NCBI RefSeq assembly: GCF_000243395.2
Contig: NZ_CM001484.1
Coordinates: forward strand, 2,906,424-2,970,423
Length of the DNA: 64,000 nucleotides
Reading direction: 5' to 3'
From: Saccharomonospora glauca K62
Lineage (GTDB): Bacteria > Actinomycetota > Actinomycetes > Mycobacteriales > Pseudonocardiaceae
Shown here: positions 16,058 through 23,458 of the stretch, piece after piece
Numbering within the stretch: the first letter of the stretch is position 1
Layout: each line of letters starts with the position of its first letter
The notes under the pieces: model-generated
Seen by the model: only the letters and a program-made list of their open reading frames with translations
Database searches by the model: none
Told to the model about the DNA's origin: nothing
Program-made: the position numbers and the translations under genes

Positions 16058-18564
16058 CGACCACGACCACACCACCTCGGCACACCCGGCAGCAGCCCGG
16101 CTCCGGACGAAGCACCCGCAGGCTGGCCATGACGGGCACGCTGCTGGCCCCGGCCGCCGCCATGTTCGCCACCGTCAGCGCGGCGACGTCCCTCACCGGC
16201 GTCGTCCGGGGCAGCGTGTGGCTGGCCTACGCCGTCGTGGCCGCGTTGCTCGTAGCGTTCACGGGTCTCGCACTGCGCGCGCTACGGACGCCGACGCTGC
16301 TGGTGGGACTCGGCCAGGTCGTCGTCCTGCTGTTCCTGGTCACCGGGTCGTTCACGCGCAACGGCCTGCTGGTGATCGTCCCCGGTCCCGCCGCCCTGGC
16401 CGAGCTGGACGACGTGCTGACGGCGGCGTTCGAGACCGTCAGGACCGGGGTCCCGCCGGTCGAGGACACCGCCCCCATCCTGTGCCTCACCACGATCGCC
16501 ATCGGTCTCGTCGCGATCGTGGTGGACACGCTGGTCGTGGCCGCCGCCGCACCGGCCGCGACGGGGTTGGTCCTGCTGTGCGTCTACGCCGTGCCCTCCG
16601 CGCTGGCCGACGACCTGCTGCCCTGGTGGACGTTCGTGCTCGGCGGCACGGCGTTCGCCACCCTGCTGGCCGTCGACGGCAGTCACCGACACCGCAGGGG
16701 GCGCAACCGGCCCGCACAGGACGCACGGGCCTCGGCCGCGGCGTTGTCGGTCCCGGTCGCCGTGGTGGCCGGTGCGCTCGCGGCCGGTCTCGTCGCGGGC
16801 ACGACGGTCACCGTCATCGGCACCGAGGGAAGCCTTCCGGGCAGCAAAGGCGAGCGGACCGTGCTGGGTGGCCTGGGGGTCAACGCGTTCACCTCGCTGC
16901 GCGGCATGCTCGACCAGGGCGAGGAGGTACCGCTGTTCCGGGTCACCGGGCTCGACGAACCCCGACTCCTGCGCGCGTTCACCCTCGACACCTACCGCCC
17001 GAACGAGGGCTGGGGACTTCCCGACGGCCCCATGCCCGCCGGTGTGCCCGCCGACGGCGAGCTGCCGCCCGCGCCCGGCGACGACGGGAGCGCGGCCGAC
17101 CACCGCGTCAGCATCGAACCGGTGCACTGGAACGACGTGTGGCTTCCCGTCTACGGCGCTCCCCGTGCCCTGGAGGGACTGACCGAGGGCTGGTACTACG
17201 ACCGCACGAGCGGCGCGGTGTTCCGCGAACGCAGGCTGAACCCCGCGCCCTACGTCGAGACCGCCGTACTGGAGGAGCCGAGCCGGGCCGAACTCCGCCG
17301 GGCCGAACCCGACCCCGGTGAGGTGCCCCCCGTCTACACCGAGTTGTCCCACATCGATCCGCGAGTCGCCGACCTCGCCGAGGAACTCACGGCGTCGGCC
17401 GACACCACTTTCGACAAGGTGCAGGCGATCTGGGAGTACTTCGGCGTCGAGAACGGCTTCGTCTACGACGTCCAGACCGCTCCCGCCTCGGACGACGACG
17501 CCCTCGCCGACTTCGTTCTCCACGGCAAGCGCGGCTACTGCGAGCAGTTCGCCTCGGCGATGGCGGTGATGTTGCGGTCACTCGACATCCCTTCCAGGGT
17601 CGCTGTGGGGTTCACCGGTGGTTACCGCGACGGCGACGTCCGCACGATCACCTCCCGTGACGCCCACGCCTGGGTGGAGGTGTACTTCGGCGAACTCGGG
17701 TGGGTGGGCTTCGACCCGACCCCCTTGGCGAACGGGCGCGGCTACGTCCCGCCCTACCTCGGCGACGAGGAGGACTCGGACGGCGCCTCGGCGGACGACG
17801 AGGAGACCTCGAGCACGCCGACCGAGGAGCGGGCCGAGGAACCGGAGCCGTCCCAGTCTCAAGAGACGTCGGCGGACGGTACGCAACAGGCACAGGCGAC
17901 GTCGTCCTCCACGTCGGGGGCGTGGGTGGTCGTGCTCGTCTCGGTCGCCGCCGCGGCGGCCCTGGCGGCCGTGGTGATCGCGGTCGTGACCGCCGCCCGG
18001 AAGCGACGCGCTGCGGGCAACACAGCGGCGAACGGCTCGACGACGTGGCTGTCCTTCCTCGCCGTCGCCCTGGGAATCCTCTCCGTGGCCCTGCTGGCGT
18101 GGTGGCTGTACTGGATCGTGTCGCTGGTCCTGCTCGTGGGCTCCGCGCTGCTGCTGGCGCCGTCCGTGGTGCGGCAGGTCCAACGCCACCGCAGGCTCCG
18201 GGACGTGGAGCGGGGGGACGACACCCACGCCGCCGACGCCGCGTGGCGGGAGCTGCGTCAGGAGTGCGTCGACCGCGGTCTCGACATCGCCGACACCGAC
18301 ACCGTGCGACTGGCCGCTCAGAAGATCGCCCGTGGCCAGCGGTTGGACGAGCAGGGCAAGAACCACCTTCGCACAGTGGTCACCACGATGGAGCAGTCGT
18401 GGTACGGGTCCGACCGGAACCAGTACAACCGTGACGCCGCCGGATTCGTCCACGCGTTCCACGGCGTCCTCGACGCCCTCCAGCGATCGGCGCCGCTGTC
18501 GTGGCGGCGCAGGCTGCTCCCCCGGTCCCTCGTTCGCCAGCTGCGGCCCCGCGCCCGACGCTGA
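16054..18564 (+). CDS. Transglutaminase-like membrane protein (DUF3488/TgpA type)
   Basis: An 836-residue protein: five to six N-terminal membrane spans (to about 220), a large external part with the transglutaminase-like cysteine-protease core, then one or two C-terminal spans (about 620-700) and a basic cytosolic tail. Catalytic triad candidates are Cys in RGYCEQFASAMAVMLRSLD, His in SRDAHAWVEVYF and Asp in WVGFDPTPL. A Glu/Ser/Thr-rich linker follows. It is translationally coupled to the DUF58 gene. Function of the triad is unknown; an envelope role is likely. Confidence 0.9.
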   Translation: MTTTTTPPRHTRQQPGSGRSTRRLAMTGTLLAPAAAMFATVSAATSLTGVVRGSVWLAYAVVAALLVAFTGLALRALRTPTLLVGLGQVVVLLFLVTGSFTRNGLLVIVPGPAALAELDDVLTAAFETVRTGVPPVEDTAPILCLTTIAIGLVAIVVDTLVVAAAAPAATGLVLLCVYAVPSALADDLLPWWTFVLGGTAFATLLAVDGSHRHRRGRNRPAQDARASAAALSVPVAVVAGALAAGLVAGTTVTVIGTEGSLPGSKGERTVLGGLGVNAFTSLRGMLDQGEEVPLFRVTGLDEPRLLRAFTLDTYRPNEGWGLPDGPMPAGVPADGELPPAPGDDGSAADHRVSIEPVHWNDVWLPVYGAPRALEGLTEGWYYDRTSGAVFRERRLNPAPYVETAVLEEPSRAELRRAEPDPGEVPPVYTELSHIDPRVADLAEELTASADTTFDKVQAIWEYFGVENGFVYDVQTAPASDDDALADFVLHGKRGYCEQFASAMAVMLRSLDIPSRVAVGFTGGYRDGDVRTITSRDAHAWVEVYFGELGWVGFDPTPLANGRGYVPPYLGDEEDSDGASADDEETSSTPTEERAEEPEPSQSQETSADGTQQAQATSSSTSGAWVVVLVSVAAAAALAAVVIAVVTAARKRRAAGNTAANGSTTWLSFLAVALGILSVALLAWWLYWIVSLVLLVGSALLLAPSVVRQVQRHRRLRDVERGDDTHAADAAWRELRQECVDRGLDIADTDTVRLAAQKIARGQRLDEQGKNHLRTVVTTMEQSWYGSDRNQYNRDAAGFVHAFHGVLDALQRSAPLSWRRRLLPRSLVRQLRPRARR

Positions 18565-18582
18565 GATTCCACACACGAAAAT

Positions 18583-18635
18583 CCGCTGCTCGGGTCCACG
18601 GGGAGTCGATCTCGACCCCGGAATCCGAGCAGCGG
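18583..18635. terminator. Bidirectional terminator after the MoxR-DUF58-transglutaminase operon
   Basis: Perfect 11-bp arms CCGCTGCTCGG (18583-18593) and CCGAGCAGCGG (18625-18635) enclose a second small hairpin (GGGG...CCCC). It lies between the convergent transglutaminase and DUF3040 genes. Confidence 0.8.
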
Positions 18636-18660
18636 AGAAGAACCTATTCGGGTGATGCCG

Positions 18661-19068
18661 TCAGCGGTCCTCGAAGCGCCGGCGGAACCGCTCCTCCATG
18701 CGCTGGGTGAAGCTGCTCTTGGCCGAGGAGCCACCCTTGCCGCCCCCTCGCTGCCGCACGGAGTCGGGGGCCTCGCTCGGGGCTCCGAGCGCCGTCACGG
18801 CCATGAGCACGCCGCCGAACATCACCACGAACCCGAGCACGCTCAGCCACGGGACCTCGGCGATGCGGAGGAACGACGCCTGCCCGGCGACACCGAGCAC
18901 GAGCATGGCAACGCCCACGACGAACAAGGCGGCGCCCTGTAGGCGCCGACGGCGCGTGGGCCTGCGCAACTTTGTTCCGCGCACGGCAGAAGCGAACTTG
19001 GGGTCCTCGGCATAGAGCTCGCGCTCGATCTGGTCGAGCAGCCGCTGCTCATGCTCGGAGAGTGGCAT
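18661..19068 (-). CDS. DUF3040 membrane protein
   Basis: A 135-residue protein starting MPLSEHEQRLLDQIERELYAEDPKFA, the DUF3040 signature, followed by a basic stretch and two membrane spans (ALFVVGVAMLVLGVAGQ; WLSVLGFVVMFGGVLMAV). The C-terminal tail is Arg/Gly/Ser-rich. ATG at 19068 is preceded by GGAGGAAAG. In actinobacteria such genes often lie near mraZ and ftsI. Function is unknown. Confidence 0.88.
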   Translation of the reverse strand: MPLSEHEQRLLDQIERELYAEDPKFASAVRGTKLRRPTRRRRLQGAALFVVGVAMLVLGVAGQASFLRIAEVPWLSVLGFVVMFGGVLMAVTALGAPSEAPDSVRQRGGGKGGSSAKSSFTQRMEERFRRRFEDR

Positions 19069-19146
19069 CTTTCCTCCTCCGGCACAGCGTTGTCTGGCGA
19101 CCCCTGGCGGGCGCCGGAACCGCGCATGGACGTCGACCCGGACTAC

Positions 19147-19158
19147 CCCCGATCGGGG
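19147..19158. promoter_or_regulatory. Perfect 12-bp palindrome next to a TTGACA element
   Basis: CCCCGATCGGGG directly follows a minus-strand TTGACA (19164-19159), about 80 bases before the DUF3040 start. It may be an operator for that gene. No good -10 hexamer is visible at normal spacing. The rest of 19069-19323 contains only the 42-codon open stretch after dinB. Confidence 0.3.
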
Positions 19159-19323
19159 TGTCAATACCAGGATACGAGGCCCACGCGCGCAGGACTACCC
19201 GATCTCCCCCCAACCGTCGCGCCATTTGCCACGAACGGCCCAGCGCGGCCACCGTCCGCCCGGATCCTCGCCGTGGACCACCCACAACGGCCACTCGACG
19301 CCTCCGGTGGTCGGCGATGGGGG

Positions 19324-20571
19324 TCACTCCGTGTCACGCTCCAGCAGCGACGCGGGACGCACGGCCGCGGCCCCGAACTTGGCCCGCGCGATGTCGGCGG
19401 CGACCTCGGCGTCCCGCCACCGGGACGCCGGCCGTGCGTCGTCCAGACTGAGCTGCTCGGCGTCGCCCTCGCCGGTGAGACCCTCGACCCTCACCCCCAG
19501 CAGCCTCACGGGCGCGGAGGGGCCGAGCTCGGCCAGCAGAGCGGCGGCCGTGTCGTAGATGGTCCTGGCCACGTCCGTGGCGCCGGAGAGGGTCCTGGCC
19601 CGCGTGACGGTGCGGAAGTCGATGAAACGAACCTTGATCGACACCGTCCTGCCCCGCAGCCGCCGGGAACGAAGCGTGGCCGCCACCTTCTCCGACAGGC
19701 TCAGCAGCTGCCGTCGTTGGTCCCGGCCGTCGACCAGGTCGGTGTCGAACGTGCGCTCCGCCCCGAGGGATTTCTCCTCGCTCTGGGGAACCACCTTGCG
19801 GTCGTCCCGCCCGTGGGCCAACGCGTGCAGGTGTTCGGCCGTGACCGCGCCCACCCAGCGACGCAGTCGTTCGACCGGGGTGGCCGCGAGGTCCCCGACG
19901 GTCGCCAGGCCGTGTCCCCGGAGGACCTCGGCGGTCTTCGGCCCCACTCCCCACAGGGCCGACACCGGCAACGGGCGCAGGAACGGCACCGTCTCCGCCA
20001 CCGGCACCACCACCATGCCGTCGGGCTTGGCCATGCCGGAGGCCAGCTTCGCCACGAACTTGACCCCGGCCACGCCCACGGAGCACCGCACCCCGTGCTC
20101 GGCCTCCACCCTGGCCCGGATTCGACGGCCGATCTCCCCCGGAGTGGCCCCGAGCCTGCGCAACGCGCCCGTCACGTCGAGGAACGCCTCGTCGAGGCTC
20201 AGCGGCTCCACCAGGGGCGTGTAATCGCCGAAGATGGCCATGACACCTCGGGAGACCTCGCGGTAGAGCCCCGGTGTCGGCGGCAGGTACACGGCGTGCG
20301 GGCACAGTTTGCGCGCCGCCGCCACCGGCATGGCCGACGAGATCCCGAACCGCCGGGCCGGGTAGTTGGCCGACAGCACCACCGAACGCGGGCCGGTTCT
20401 CGCCACCACCACGGGGCGGTCGGCCAGCTCCGGCCGTGTGCGCAGCTCCACGGCCGCGAAGAACGCGTCCATGTCGACGTGCAGCACGTGACAGCCGGTG
20501 TCGTCGGGCCACGTGGTACCGGTGGCCCGGAATCGTTCGAACCCATCGGGCAGCGCCGTGTTCCGTCCCAT
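19324..20571 (-). CDS. dinB: DNA polymerase IV (Y-family)
   Basis: A 415-residue Y-family polymerase for lesion bypass. Motif 1 HVLHVDMDAFFAAVE, the YPARRFGISSAMP region, YSLDEAFLD-type acidic motif (PLSLDEAFLDVT), SVGVAGVKFVAKLASGMAKPDG and the helix-hairpin-helix VSALWGVGPKTAEVLRGHG are all present, followed by the little-finger domain. The start ATG gives the expected actinobacterial N-terminus. No C-terminal beta-clamp motif is obvious. The gene is preceded by no LexA-like box that I can recognise. Confidence 0.93.
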   Translation of the reverse strand: MGRNTALPDGFERFRATGTTWPDDTGCHVLHVDMDAFFAAVELRTRPELADRPVVVARTGPRSVVLSANYPARRFGISSAMPVAAARKLCPHAVYLPPTPGLYREVSRGVMAIFGDYTPLVEPLSLDEAFLDVTGALRRLGATPGEIGRRIRARVEAEHGVRCSVGVAGVKFVAKLASGMAKPDGMVVVPVAETVPFLRPLPVSALWGVGPKTAEVLRGHGLATVGDLAATPVERLRRWVGAVTAEHLHALAHGRDDRKVVPQSEEKSLGAERTFDTDLVDGRDQRRQLLSLSEKVAATLRSRRLRGRTVSIKVRFIDFRTVTRARTLSGATDVARTIYDTAAALLAELGPSAPVRLLGVRVEGLTGEGDAEQLSLDDARPASRWRDAEVAADIARAKFGAAAVRPASLLERDTE

Positions 20572-20623
20572 GACGGGAGAAGCCTACGTCGCACCCCCGA
20601 CAATCACGGGTCGGCCGAGGGTG

Positions 20624-21379
20624 TCAGGACGGTTTGCGGGCCAGCACGTGCAGACGGGTGGCGATGTCACGCAACGGCCTGGTCACCGCGGCCACGGACT
20701 CGAACTCGGCGAGCTCCTTCTCCCAGGACGTCGCCTCGACGGAGACCCCTTCCGGGGAGACGACCTCCGACACGACCCCGTCGCCCCGGACGTGCTCCAC
20801 CGACAGCCCGGCCTCCTCCAGCAACGCGGTCAGGGCGTCAGCGTCGAACCTGCGCAGGACCGTTTCCGAATCGCCGCTGCGCACGCCGTCGGGCTCGCAC
20901 AACAGTTCCCTGGCCTCCGCGAGCCTGCCGGCCAGGGCCCGGTGCAGGACGGCCGCGTAGCGGTTGGCCGCCAACACCGACACCGCGCCGCCGCCCGCCA
21001 TGGCCTCCACGATCGCCGCCACGGTGCGGCGGGGATCGTCCACGACCTCCAGGAGGGAGTGTGCGAGCACGAGGTCGGCGGAAGCGGACCGGACGTGCTT
21101 CGCCAGCGCGTCCGAATCGTCGGCGACCACCGTGATGCGGTCGGACACGCCTTCCTCGGCCGCGCGCCGCTCCAACGTCGCGAGCGCGTTGAGGTTCGGT
21201 TCCACGACCGTGACCCGGCAGCCCTCCACGGCGAACGGCACCGCCCACACCCCGCTGCCGCCGCCGACATCCACAACCACAGGCTCCTCGGCTCCTCGGG
21301 CCCGCGCGGCGCGCAGTTCGGCTTCCAGCACCTTTCGCACCGCCGCCGACCCGTGACCGGCCGAAGTCTCCGCTCGCAT
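20624..21379 (-). CDS. Class I SAM-dependent methyltransferase
   Basis: About 251 residues with the Rossmann methyltransferase motifs EPVVVDVGGGSGVWAVPFA (motif I), VTVVEPNLNALATLERRA (motif II, acidic end) and ADLVLAHSLLEVVDDP (motif IV). The style is close to tRNA-modifying or CmoA-like methyltransferases, but the substrate is not assignable. ATG at 21379 lies 8 bases after a TACGCT hexamer, indicating leaderless transcription; the frame is open for 16 more codons upstream. Divergent from the parA-like gene. Confidence 0.83.
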   Translation of the reverse strand: MRAETSAGHGSAAVRKVLEAELRAARARGAEEPVVVDVGGGSGVWAVPFAVEGCRVTVVEPNLNALATLERRAAEEGVSDRITVVADDSDALAKHVRSASADLVLAHSLLEVVDDPRRTVAAIVEAMAGGGAVSVLAANRYAAVLHRALAGRLAEARELLCEPDGVRSGDSETVLRRFDADALTALLEEAGLSVEHVRGDGVVSEVVSPEGVSVEATSWEKELAEFESVAAVTRPLRDIATRLHVLARKPS

Positions 21380-21447
21380 GGACCCCAAGCGTAGTTGGGG
21401 CACCTCACGCGTTCTCACGGTGACCATCCCCGGCTACGCTCGCAGGC

Positions 21448-22338
21448 GTGCACACGGTCGCCGTACTGAGCCTCAAAGGAGGCGTCGGCAAGACGACGGT
21501 CGCGCTCGGTATCGCCTCGGCTGCGCTCCGCAGGGGAACCCGGACGCTGGTAGCGGATCTGGACCCGCAGGGAAACGCCACGGCGACGCTCGACCCGCCG
21601 CTCACCGACGCCACGCTCGCCGACGTGCTCGAAGCGCCTCGGCTCGGGGTACTGACGAAAGCGATCGCTGCCAGCGGGTGGAGCGACGACGTCGACGTCC
21701 TCGTGGGTTCGGAAGAGCTGGAGCTGCTCAACGAACCGGGGCCGACGGCCCCCCGCATGGACAGCCTGGCGCGGGCGCTCGACGAGCTGCGCCGCTACCC
21801 GCAGGGCAAGCCCTACGAACTCGCGATCCTCGACTGCCCGCCGTCGTTGGGCAGACTCACGCGTTCGGCCCTCATCGCCGCCGACAGCGCGCTGTTGGTC
21901 ACCGAACCCACCATGTACGCGGTGGCGGGCGCGCAACGCGCGTTGGAGGCCATCGACAACATCCGCGCCCGGCACAACCCGCGACTGCGCCCCGCGGGGG
22001 TCGTGGTCAACCGGTTGCGCAGCCGGTCGTACGAGCACGAGTACCGCGTCCAGGAACTACGGGAGTCGTTCGGCAGCCTCGTGATGCCGACCGCGATCCC
22101 CGACCGGCTGGTGATTCAGCAGGCGCAGGGAGCCTGCACACCCATCCACGAGTGGAACTCGCCGGCCGCCGCCGAGATCGCCCTGACGTTCAACATGGTG
22201 CTGGCGAAGATCCTGCGCTCCAATCGCGCCGGTCGGCATCGGCTGAGCTCCGAGGAACCCGAACCCGCTCCCCGGCGCGGCGAGCAGCCTCCTCGGGTGC
22301 CCACCGAACGTCCGTACGCCCGGCACGAGACGGGGTGA
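21448..22338 (+). CDS. Orphan ParA-family ATPase
   Basis: A 296-residue MinD/ParA ATPase. The deviant Walker A LKGGVGKTT is near residues 9-17, Walker A' ADLDPQGNATATL near 40, and Walker B ELAILDCPPSLGRLTR follows. The C-terminal 45 residues are Pro/Arg-rich and disordered. TACGCT (21435-21440) is exactly 7 bases before the GTG, so a leaderless transcript is likely. No parB follows; nei2 begins 3 bases after its stop, so the two are co-transcribed. Its cargo is unknown. It is distinct from the ParA at 50056-51066. Confidence 0.85.
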   Translation: MHTVAVLSLKGGVGKTTVALGIASAALRRGTRTLVADLDPQGNATATLDPPLTDATLADVLEAPRLGVLTKAIAASGWSDDVDVLVGSEELELLNEPGPTAPRMDSLARALDELRRYPQGKPYELAILDCPPSLGRLTRSALIAADSALLVTEPTMYAVAGAQRALEAIDNIRARHNPRLRPAGVVVNRLRSRSYEHEYRVQELRESFGSLVMPTAIPDRLVIQQAQGACTPIHEWNSPAAAEIALTFNMVLAKILRSNRAGRHRLSSEEPEPAPRRGEQPPRVPTERPYARHETG

Positions 22339-22341
22339 GGC

Positions 22342-23142
22342 GTGCCCGAGGGTGACACCGTCTTCCGGACCGGCGAACAGCTCCGCCGGGCCCTGGTCGG
22401 TCGGACCCTCACCCGCACGGACTTCCGACACCCGAGACTCGCGACGCTCGACCTGACCGGGCTCGACGTCGTGGCCGTCCGGACGGTGGGCAAGCACCTG
22501 TTCCTACGGTTCTCCGACGCCACCAGCCTGCACAGTCACCTGAGGATGGACGGCTCGTGGCGGGTGTTCCGGCCGGGACAGCGCTGGTCGGCGCCCGGCC
22601 ACCACGCGCGAGTCGTCCTTTCCCACCGCGACGGCGAGGCGGTCGGCTTCCGGGTCCACGACCTCGCCGTCGTGCCCACCGAACGGGAGGAGCGGTTCGT
22701 GGGCCATCTGGGCCCCGACCTTCTCGACCCGAACTGGTCGGAGGCCCACGCGGCCACCGCGGCCGAGGCGCTGCGCCGCCGCCCGGACGCCGAGATCGGC
22801 GAGGCGTTGCTGGACCAGCGCGTGATGGCCGGCATCGGCAACGTCTACAAGACCGAGATCTGCTTCCTGCTCGGGGTCTCCCCGTGGACCCCCGTGGCCG
22901 AGGTGGACGCGGACCACGCGGTGGAGCTGGCCCACCGGCTGCTCGCGGCCAACGCGCACCGCTTCCGGCGCAGCACCACCGGCATGGACGCGCCGGGACG
23001 CCGTAGCTGGGTGTACGAGCGCACCCGACAGGGCTGCCTGCGCTGTGGCGGGCAGGTCCGCGTCGCGTCGCAGGGGGAGGGAGTCCACGCCCGCCCGACC
23101 TGGTACTGCCCGCACTGCCAACCGGGTCCCGTACCGGCGTGA
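22342..23142 (+). CDS. nei2: Fpg/Nei family DNA glycosylase (Nei2-like)
   Basis: A 266-residue base-excision-repair enzyme with an AP-lyase activity. After the initiating GTG the protein begins PEGDTVFR, giving the catalytic Pro2 and Glu3. VGKHLFLRF supplies the beta-clamp lysine, LHSHLRMDGSW follows, and the helix-two-turn-helix is EALLDQRVMAGIGNVYKTE. A C-terminal zinc finger CLRCGG...WYCPHCQ is complete. PEGDT rather than PELPE marks an endonuclease VIII (Nei) rather than an Fpg. Co-transcribed with the orphan ParA. Confidence 0.92.
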   Translation: MPEGDTVFRTGEQLRRALVGRTLTRTDFRHPRLATLDLTGLDVVAVRTVGKHLFLRFSDATSLHSHLRMDGSWRVFRPGQRWSAPGHHARVVLSHRDGEAVGFRVHDLAVVPTEREERFVGHLGPDLLDPNWSEAHAATAAEALRRRPDAEIGEALLDQRVMAGIGNVYKTEICFLLGVSPWTPVAEVDADHAVELAHRLLAANAHRFRRSTTGMDAPGRRSWVYERTRQGCLRCGGQVRVASQGEGVHARPTWYCPHCQPGPVPA

Positions 23143-23163
23143 CGCCGGGCACCGCAAAATACG

Positions 23164-23193
23164 TTGCCGCACCACTTCGCCCTCGCCTAGCGT
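23164..23193 (+). promoter_or_regulatory. Promoter of the short leader ORF
   Basis: TTGCCG (23164-23169) and TAGCGT (23188-23193) are 18 bp apart, 21 bases after the nei2 stop. The predicted start near 23200 lies just before the extended Shine-Dalgarno at 23205. Confidence 0.5.
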
Positions 23194-23204
23194 GGCGAGT
23201 ACAC

Positions 23205-23221
23205 GGGAAAGGAGGTGGTCC
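23205..23221 (+). promoter_or_regulatory. Extended Shine-Dalgarno nearly complementary to the whole 16S 3' tail
   Basis: GGGAAAGGAGGTGGTCC can pair over about 15 positions with the 16S rRNA 3' end, far beyond the usual 4-6 bases. It ends 4 bases before the GTG of the 12-codon ORF. No other gene in the window has such a site. Confidence 0.75.
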
Positions 23222-23225
23222 AACG

Positions 23226-23264
23226 GTGAATATCCACAGGACTCGTGAGGTGGCTGTCCACTGA
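23226..23264 (+). CDS. 12-residue leader peptide candidate
   Basis: GTG-initiated ORF encoding MNIHRTREVAVH and a TGA stop. It is too short for ordinary gene calling, but it has its own promoter-like element (23164-23193) and the strongest ribosome-binding site of the window. It lies 194 bases before pyrD and is followed by a series of stable RNA hairpins (23296-23398). I read it as a regulatory leader peptide or a short independent transcript. The peptide has no run of a single amino acid that would point to classical attenuation. Its expression is inferred, not shown. Confidence 0.5.
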   Translation: MNIHRTREVAVH

Positions 23265-23295
23265 CAGCACGTACGGGCCACCCAGTCGACGTATG

Positions 23296-23398
23296 TGCCT
23301 GTCGGTGAATACCAGGCAGTCACCGGCCCCCAGTGCTTCCGGGAACCGGTCCGTCCCGGACCCGACCGGCTGACGACGGTCGGGAGTCGCACTGGGGG
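23296..23398 (+). ncRNA. Structured leader RNA: hairpin with competing pairing, then a three-way junction
   Basis: TGCCTG/CAGGCA (23296-23301, 23313-23318) forms a hairpin whose loop CGGTGA (23303-23308) is complementary to TCACCG at 23320-23325, giving a rival or pseudoknot pairing. Next, CCCCCAGTGC (23327-23336) pairs perfectly with GCACTGGGGG (23389-23398) and encloses two perfect hairpins: CCGGGA/TCCCGG (23339-23344, 23354-23359) and CCGACCG/CGGTCGG (23362-23368, 23377-23383). T-rich TCTTCTCATT follows. It could be a terminator, attenuator or riboswitch-like element; no known class was recognised. Confidence 0.55.
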
Positions 23399-23458
23399 TC
23401 TTCTCATTCCGGGCACCACCCGCCGACCACCCGGTTCCCGTGGCAGATACTGGACGTC

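Noticed and set aside
23296..23325. True H-type pseudoknot
   Set aside because: The two 6-bp pairings could coexist only with a single-base crossing loop over a 6-bp stem, which is sterically doubtful; competing structures are more likely.
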